A stretch of 5,683 nucleotides of DNA, from contig JALFRH010000133.1 of the NCBI GenBank assembly GCA_022785155.1, positions 1 through 5,683 on the forward strand, in the 5' to 3' direction. The stretch comes from Spirochaetales bacterium (lineage in GTDB: Bacteria; Spirochaetota; Spirochaetia; Sphaerochaetales; Sphaerochaetaceae). A model generated the notes under the pieces. The model was not told the DNA's origin. It made no database searches and saw nothing but the letters and a program-made list of their open reading frames with translations. Below, one piece after another: positions 4,722-5,683 of the stretch. The position numbers and the translations under genes were made by a program. Every line of letters starts with the position of its first letter. Position 1 is the first letter of the stretch.

Positions 4722-5683
4722 TCATTTGGTATTGATTTTTATTCTGTTGAGCTTTTTATTGAGATTCAAAAGCTCTTCTTTGGTAAATTCGATTCCCAAC
4801 ATGGAGACCATGGAAGTGATCCTGAGGATTGTGAAGGAGCCTATCATGGCCATGGTGTCTTTATTGACCATCGAAGACTTGTTGCCTTCCCCCTTCTTCT
4901 TCATACCCTTGGTTTTCTTCATCAACAACAAGCAGAGGATAATCTTCCCCCTCATAGTCCCCAGGATATCACTGATCTTGGAATTGAGGGAGCAGTACCC
5001 CTCCCTTTCAGTAATATCAAACCAGTTGAGGACAGCGCCCTTTTCCTTCAGCCTATAGCTTTCATTGAAAACGTCCACCTTGTTGATTTCAGACTTGTCT
5101 CTGTAATCACCATAGACAGCTTCAATTATAGTCCTTCCTTTGTTTGGAACCTGGAACTTGAAGAAGTGGTCTTCGGCAGTCTTGGTTTCAAACTTCTCTC
5201 CATTCAAAAACAAAGTGATTTCAGGAAGGTTTGAATACACTGTGACGTTGGTGATGTCTTCTGTCCTGTCCACATATCTTTTGGAAGCGATATGGATGAA
5301 CTTCTCTTCTGAGAGCCAGGCCTTATATGCATAGAAGGAGTCTTTTTTGTATTTCCTGTCTATGGTCACCAGACCCTTGTGGTTCTGGCCATTCTCTCCA
5401 CCTTCACCTCTGGCATCAGCTCCGAAGTCGAACATATTCCATACGTAGGTTGCCCATAGATACTTCCTTGGAAAGAACTGCTTGATCATCTCTTCATGGT
5501 AATATGCCTGATACTCTTCGGTGTAATCACCTTGGGTTGGGCGTGAAGTATGCCAGTTCAAGGCTTCGCATCCATATTCACTGCAGCCGATGGCCCTGGA
5601 AGGATACTTCTTATGGAAGTTATCGAACCATGGACCGTTCATGGATACTTCTCCACCATACCAGCCGAAGTAGTGGTTATAGG
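4722..5683 (-). CDS. GH2 beta-galactosidase, C-terminal part (5' end beyond the right edge)
   Basis: The frame is open through the right edge, giving about 319 residues. The internal ATG at 5642 is not the start, because upstream codons encode NHYFGWYGGEVS, a GH2 TIM-barrel motif. AIGCSEYG contains the catalytic nucleophile Glu (codon 5579-5577). The acid/base Glu must lie upstream, outside the window. YVWNMFDFGADARGEGG...NHKGLVTIDR and KKDSFYAYKAWLS are typical of the barrel end. A DUF4982-type beta-sandwich follows (VTVYSNLPEITLFLNGE). The last ~90 residues, from about GYCSLNSKISDIL to FTKEELLNLNKKLNRIK, are a Lys/Met-rich helical tail known from Firmicutes glycosidases. The enzyme hydrolyses terminal beta-galactosides, or related beta-glycosides such as beta-glucuronides. 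No sugar transporter is visible beside it. Family assignment is firm; exact substrate is not. Confidence 0.88.
   Translation of the reverse strand, partial: YNHYFGWYGGEVSMNGPWFDNFHKKYPSRAIGCSEYGCEALNWHTSRPTQGDYTEEYQAYYHEEMIKQFFPRKYLWATYVWNMFDFGADARGEGGENGQNHKGLVTIDRKYKKDSFYAYKAWLSEEKFIHIASKRYVDRTEDITNVTVYSNLPEITLFLNGEKFETKTAEDHFFKFQVPNKGRTIIEAVYGDYRDKSEINKVDVFNESYRLKEKGAVLNWFDITEREGYCSLNSKISDILGTMRGKIILCLLLMKKTKGMKKKGEGNKSSMVNKDTMAMIGSFTILRITSMVSMLGIEFTKEELLNLNKKLNRIKINTK

Noticed and set aside
4698..5234. 178-residue open frame on the plus strand
   Set aside because: It is antisense to the GH2 coding region and starts inside the terminator hairpin. It has no domain of its own.
5640..5642. 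ATG as the start of the beta-galactosidase
   Set aside because: The frame continues upstream into a conserved GH2 barrel motif (HYFGWYGG), so the true start lies beyond the window.

Overview
The window looks like chromosomal DNA of a low- to mid-GC Gram-positive anaerobe, probably Bacillota/Clostridia. Three observations point that way. Strong AGGAGG- or GGGGAG-type Shine-Dalgarno sites precede the genes, TTG and GTG start codons appear to be used, and two compact intrinsic terminators are present. The protein families also fit: a GH2 beta-galactosidase with a Firmicutes-style C-terminal tail, a clostridial-looking NapH-type ferredoxin, and a zinc-finger/DUF1801 protein. The genus cannot be fixed from the sequence alone.

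Every gene I can support lies on the minus strand, so it reads from right to left. At the right edge (4722 to beyond 5683) is the C-terminal part of a GH2 beta-galactosidase, including its catalytic nucleophile. A 9-bp UUCG-capped hairpin terminator closes it 3 bases after its stop. Next come a polytopic membrane protein with four [4Fe-4S]-type cysteine motifs (3804-4637) and, 24 bp later, a small zinc-motif plus DUF1801 protein (3366-3779). After 220 bp of promoter-like sequence comes a polytopic, MFS-like permease with a TTG start (1802-3145). Only 41 bp separate it from an AbgB-like M20 amidohydrolase (369-1760). A GU-containing hairpin followed by six U residues terminates that gene. The last ~300 bp on the left hold a candidate promoter, a perfect 17-bp dyad, and the start of another minus-strand gene (GTG at 69) that runs out of the window.

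Functionally, the permease and amidohydrolase are the clearest unit. They look like an uptake-and-hydrolysis pair for a small N-acyl amino acid or peptide conjugate, with p-aminobenzoyl-glutamate as the family precedent. No AbgA or AbgT homologue is visible. The ferredoxin/DUF1801 pair and the beta-galactosidase are separate units. I see no phage genes, CRISPR array, insertion sequence, tRNA, rRNA or defence system here. The observations worth follow-up are regulatory signals, start-codon choice and unusual gene pairing rather than a clear new system.
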